Source of the DNA: Actinomycetota bacterium
Lineage (GTDB): Bacteria > Actinomycetota > Thermoleophilia > Gaiellales > Gaiellaceae
Assembly (NCBI GenBank): GCA_013696185.1
Contig: JACCZA010000028.1
Span: 1-7,817, forward strand
DNA length: 7,817 nucleotides
Direction of reading: 5' to 3'
Below the pieces are notes generated by a model, which saw only the letters and a program-made list of their open reading frames with translations, was not told the DNA's origin and ran no database searches. The position numbers and the translations under genes are program-made. This document shows positions 5,362 to 7,817 of this stretch, piece after piece. Position 1 is the first letter of the stretch; the number at the start of each line of letters is the position of its first letter.

Positions 5362-6324
5362 ATGGAGCTCGGGCTCGGTCTGCAGGGAAACAAGCGGCCC
5401 GAGGCGTACGGGCGGCTGGCCCGGGTCGCCGAGGAGGGCGGCTTCGACGTCGTGAGCGTGTTCCACGATCTCTTCTTCCAGCCCGCGATCGCGCCGCTCC
5501 TCCTGATCGCACAGGCGACCGAGCGCGTGCGGCTCGGGCCCGCGGCGCTGAATCCGTTCACGCTGCACCCGGTCGAGATCGCGGGGCAGATCGCGGCGCT
5601 CGACGCGGTCTCGGGCGGTCGCGCGTACCTCGGGCTCGTGCGGGGTACCTGGCTCGAGGAGCTGCGCGTCGAGCGGTCGCGCCCAGTGACGGCGCTGCGG
5701 GAGGCTGTCGAGGTGGTGCGCCGGCTACTCGCGGGCGACGCGACGGGCTTCGAAGGCAGCCGCTTCGCGCTCCCGCCCGGCAGGACGCTGCAGTACGACG
5801 TCGTCCGGCGGGAGGTTCCGCTCCTGATCGGCGCGTGGGCTCCGCGCATGGCCGCGCTCGGGGGCGAGCTGGCCCGGGAGGTGAAGATCGGCGGCAGCGC
5901 CAACCCGGCGATGGTCGGCGTCATGCGGCGGCGCATCGCCAACGACGACGTGGGAATCGTGGTCGGCGCAGTCACGGTCGTCGACTCGGATCGGCGGGCC
6001 GCGCGCCGGCGGGCGCGGGCGGAGGCTGCGCTGTACCTGCCCGTCGTCGCCCGCCTCGACCCGACGCTCGACGCCCCGCCCGAGCTGGTGCGAGCGGTGG
6101 AGGAGCGCTACTCCGCCGGCGACCGTCAGGGTGCCGGCGACCTGATTCCCGACGAGCTGCTCGACGCCTTCGCCTTCTCGGGCACCCCCGACGACGTGGT
6201 CCGGCAGGCGGAGAGGCTGTTCGAGGCAGGCGCTCACCGCGTCGAGTTCGGCACGCCGCACGGCCTGACCGACGAGGCAGGAGTCGAGCTGCTCGCCCGC
6301 CGCGTGGCGCCGCACTTCCGGTAG
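5362..6324 (+). CDS. LLM class flavin/F420-dependent oxidoreductase
   Basis: This 320-aa protein has the luciferase-like monooxygenase TIM-barrel fold and is closest in character to F420-dependent methylene-tetrahydromethanopterin reductase-like proteins. Evidence is the N-terminal strand MELGLGLQG, RLARVAEEGGFDVVSV (18-33) for helix 1 and strand 2, RVRLGPAALNPFTLHP (55-70) with the Asn-Pro typical of MER-type F420 enzymes, and IAALDAVSGGRAYLGLVRG (77-95), the usual LD-x-S-x-GR signature. VPLLIGAWAPRM (152-163) and FSGTPDDVVRQAERLFEAGA (272-291) are the standard C-terminal landmarks. The substrate is unknown; reduced or oxidised F420 is the likely cofactor, with FMN as an alternative. No clear Shine-Dalgarno precedes the ATG, so it may rely on coupling to the TIGR04076 gene 9 nt upstream. 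It ends 60 bp from the stop of the convergent FAD oxidase, with no convincing terminator between. Confidence 0.88.
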   Translation: MELGLGLQGNKRPEAYGRLARVAEEGGFDVVSVFHDLFFQPAIAPLLLIAQATERVRLGPAALNPFTLHPVEIAGQIAALDAVSGGRAYLGLVRGTWLEELRVERSRPVTALREAVEVVRRLLAGDATGFEGSRFALPPGRTLQYDVVRREVPLLIGAWAPRMAALGGELAREVKIGGSANPAMVGVMRRRIANDDVGIVVGAVTVVDSDRRAARRRARAEAALYLPVVARLDPTLDAPPELVRAVEERYSAGDRQGAGDLIPDELLDAFAFSGTPDDVVRQAERLFEAGAHRVEFGTPHGLTDEAGVELLARRVAPHFR

Positions 6325-6384
6325 CTCCGGGAGAGATCGCCCGGCGAGGATGCGGACGAGCGCGCCGAAGCAGGAGCTCGGCCG

Positions 6385-7506
6385 TCAGACGATCTGGGGC
6401 TCGGGCACGAGCGCGCCGGTCGCGAAGCGCTCCGGCCCCAGCGCCGCGAAGGGCTCGCCCGGCTCCTCGCCCAGCACCATGGCGGCGACTCCGCGCCCGA
6501 CCGCAGGAGCGATCATGAAGCCGTGACCGCTGAAGCCGGCGGCGACGAAGAGCCCCTCGTGCCCCGCGACGGGCCCGATCGCCGCCTGGTGGTCGGGGGT
6601 CACGTCGTACAGGCCCTCGACGAGGCGCGGCAGCGGCACGAACTCGAGCGGCGGCAGGAGGTCGGTGATCAACTCCTTGATCCGCGCGCGCCAGCGCTCC
6701 CGCTCGGTTGCCGGGTCGCCCGAGGCGCCGAGGTCGCTGGCGAGCAGGCGCCCGTCGGCGAGCTGCTTGGCGGCGAAGCGCCGCTCCGGCGAGACTACGA
6801 GCGGCTCGAGCAGGCGCTCGGGCACGGGCTCGCCGAGAAAGAGGAAGCGCGCCTCGCGCCGGATCGGCAGATCGACCCCGAGCGGGCCGAGCAGCGCCGG
6901 GGTGTCGTAGCCGGCGGCGACGACCACCTGCCCGGCGAGGAGCGTGCCGTCGATCGACCAGGCAGCCCCGTCGCGCGCGAGCGAGCGCACGCCGCGTCGC
7001 TCGACCCGGACGCCGCTGCGCCGGGCCGCCTCGGCGAACGCCTCTACCACTGCCTGCGGGCGGTCGAAATAGCCGTCCTCCTCGCACACGGCGGCCCCCG
7101 TGAGGCTGTCCGCGACGAGGCCTTCCACGCGCTCGGCAGCCTCGATGGGGGAGAGCACGCGCGAGGGGATGCCGAGCCCGTTCTGGAGCTCGACGTTCGC
7201 CCCGAGTTGCGCCAGCGCGGGCTCCGAGTGGGCGAGGAAGACGTAGCCACAGGCGCGAAAGTGCGGGTCGACGCGCGCCTCCAGACGCTCCACGAGCTCG
7301 CCGTAGAAGCCGACCGACTCGCGCGCGAGCAGGCAGTTGACCCGTGTTCCCCACTGCTGGCGCACGCCGCCCGGCTGCACGCCCGAGGCGCCTGCGCCGA
7401 TGCCCGTCCGCTCCAGCACCACGACTTCGCCGGCGCCGCGCTCGCTCAGGTGGAGCGCCACCGACAGGCCGGTGATCCCGGCGCCGATGACCGCGACGTC
7501 GATCAG
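6385..7506 (-). CDS. FAD-dependent oxidoreductase (DAO family: sarcosine/glycine/D-amino-acid oxidase type)
   Basis: Read from CTG at 7506, this 373-aa protein starts MIDVAVIGAGITG, the usual beginning of DAO-family enzymes. The Rossmann motif GAGITG spans 8-13 and Glu32 in VVLER should bind the FAD ribose. SGVQPGGVRQQWG (41-53) resembles the FAD-contacting segment of sarcosine oxidase beta-like proteins. YDVTPDHQAAIGPV (300-313) and GFSGHGFMIAPAVGRGVA (324-341) form the C-terminal FAD-binding signature. It is cytoplasmic and should oxidise a secondary or D-amino acid, passing electrons to oxygen or another acceptor; the substrate cannot be told. The only in-frame ATG/GTG/TTG start lies 60 codons upstream, inside the neighbouring gene, and would add low-complexity Arg/Pro/Ala sequence. 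The CTG overlaps the upstream TGA as CTGA, the same geometry as an ATGA coupled start. No Shine-Dalgarno is seen, so translation probably depends on termination of the upstream gene. Confidence 0.87.
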   Translation of the reverse strand: MIDVAVIGAGITGLSVALHLSERGAGEVVVLERTGIGAGASGVQPGGVRQQWGTRVNCLLARESVGFYGELVERLEARVDPHFRACGYVFLAHSEPALAQLGANVELQNGLGIPSRVLSPIEAAERVEGLVADSLTGAAVCEEDGYFDRPQAVVEAFAEAARRSGVRVERRGVRSLARDGAAWSIDGTLLAGQVVVAAGYDTPALLGPLGVDLPIRREARFLFLGEPVPERLLEPLVVSPERRFAAKQLADGRLLASDLGASGDPATERERWRARIKELITDLLPPLEFVPLPRLVEGLYDVTPDHQAAIGPVAGHEGLFVAAGFSGHGFMIAPAVGRGVAAMVLGEEPGEPFAALGPERFATGALVPEPQIV

Positions 7507-7817
7507 GGCGCGACAGGCTCGAGCGAGTCCGCGATCCTCAGGAGCGTGCGCTTCGGGTACGGCCCGCTCAACGTGAAGAGGACGTTGCCGCGGCGCCACC
7601 AGAGGTGCGGCGTCGTGTCGGGGCCGGCACCGTAGCGGGCCGGCGAGCCCGCCGCGCGCGTCCGTTCCTCGAACTGGAAGACGCACTCCGCGCCGAAGGG
7701 GTCGCCCAGCCAGCCGAGCCGCCCGGCGAGGCGCTGCGTGAAGTCGATCCGCTCGACGCCGCGCCGGTAGACCGCCGCGAAGAGGCTGCGGTAGCGCGGG
7801 TTCGACCCCTCCGCGCC
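7503..7817 (-). CDS. C-terminal part of an uncharacterised protein (possibly DUF4367-like), cut by the window edge
   Basis: A continuous minus-strand frame runs from the right edge to a TGA at 7505-7503 and encodes the last 104 residues of a protein whose start lies outside the window. Codon use and GC bias match the neighbours, and the frame explains why the FAD oxidase cannot start further upstream. Near the end, HLWWRRGNVLFTLSG (71-85) followed by KRTLLRIADSLEPV resembles the closing strand-and-helix of DUF4367-type or RseB/LolA-like domains, where a 'xYxLxG' strand precedes 'xLLxIAxSL'. Those are usually secreted or membrane-anchored, but the N-terminus is not visible, so localisation is unknown. 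One cysteine (45) is present. The family assignment is tentative; that it is a real gene is much firmer. It overlaps the next gene by 4 nt. Confidence 0.7.
   Translation of the reverse strand, partial: GAEGSNPRYRSLFAAVYRRGVERIDFTQRLAGRLGWLGDPFGAECVFQFEERTRAAGSPARYGAGPDTTPHLWWRRGNVLFTLSGPYPKRTLLRIADSLEPVAP

Noticed and set aside
6325..6384. Terminator between the convergent LLM and FAD oxidase genes
   Set aside because: Only a 5-bp CCGGG/CCCGG stem (6327-6331/6340-6344) with an 8-nt loop and no T-run; too weak to call.
5972..7354. Minus-strand open frame of 460 codons across the LLM gene and FAD oxidase
   Set aside because: Extreme Arg/Ala/Pro/Gly composition, out of frame with the FAD oxidase motifs.
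7507..7686. Start of the FAD oxidase at 7686
   Set aside because: It would add 60 low-complexity residues lying inside the upstream gene; the Rossmann fold begins directly after the CTG at 7506.
1..7817. Mobile element, CRISPR array or defence island
   Set aside because: No transposase, integrase, direct-repeat array, Cas, toxin-antitoxin or nuclease-helicase genes are present; base composition is even throughout.

Overview
The window looks like chromosomal DNA of a high-GC actinobacterium, most likely of the class Thermoleophilia (inference). Composition is roughly 70% GC with strong G/C third-position bias. The genes fit that group: a coproheme decarboxylase of the short cytoplasmic type, an F420-type luciferase-like oxidoreductase, a secreted clan GH-A-like glycosidase of a type I associate with Thermoleophilia, and a lipoprotein with a 'VAGC-GGGDD' lipobox region. 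There are no insertion sequences, phage genes, CRISPR arrays, tRNAs or rRNAs. I did not find a recognisable new defence or biosynthetic system. The unusual signals concern how genes start (leaderless promoters and CTG start codons) and one small gene pair of unknown function.

Layout. Positions 1-235 are non-coding and rich in hairpins, ending in a perfect 13-bp stem-loop that probably terminates hemQ. On the minus strand lie hemQ/chdC (236-898) and, upstream of it, a secreted glycosidase-like gene (939-2390). A 38-bp divergent intergenic region (2391-2428) carries back-to-back promoter-like elements. From it the plus strand runs uvrC (2429-4285), a lipoprotein (4287-5036), a TIGR04076-family protein (5047-5352) and an LLM-class oxidoreductase (5362-6324). 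The gaps between these four genes are 1, 10 and 9 nt, so they look like one operon. Facing them, with a 60-bp convergent gap, are a minus-strand FAD-dependent oxidoreductase of the D-amino-acid/sarcosine oxidase type (6385-7506) and, overlapping its start by 4 nt, the C-terminal part of another gene that runs off the right edge (7503-7817).

How the genes work together. Little shared function is visible. UvrC makes the dual incisions in nucleotide excision repair, and its usual actinobacterial partners rapZ, yvcK and whiA do not follow it here. HemQ completes the coproporphyrin-dependent haem pathway. The lipoprotein and the glycosidase are exported. The TIGR04076 and LLM proteins may act together on an unknown F420- or flavin-dependent redox reaction. 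The FAD oxidase and its upstream partner are probably translationally coupled. Three genes (hemQ, uvrC, glycosidase) lack a usable Shine-Dalgarno sequence and have a TAnnnT box placed as expected for leaderless mRNA. Two others (lipoprotein, FAD oxidase) have no ATG/GTG/TTG in a sensible place but have a CTG exactly where a start should be.
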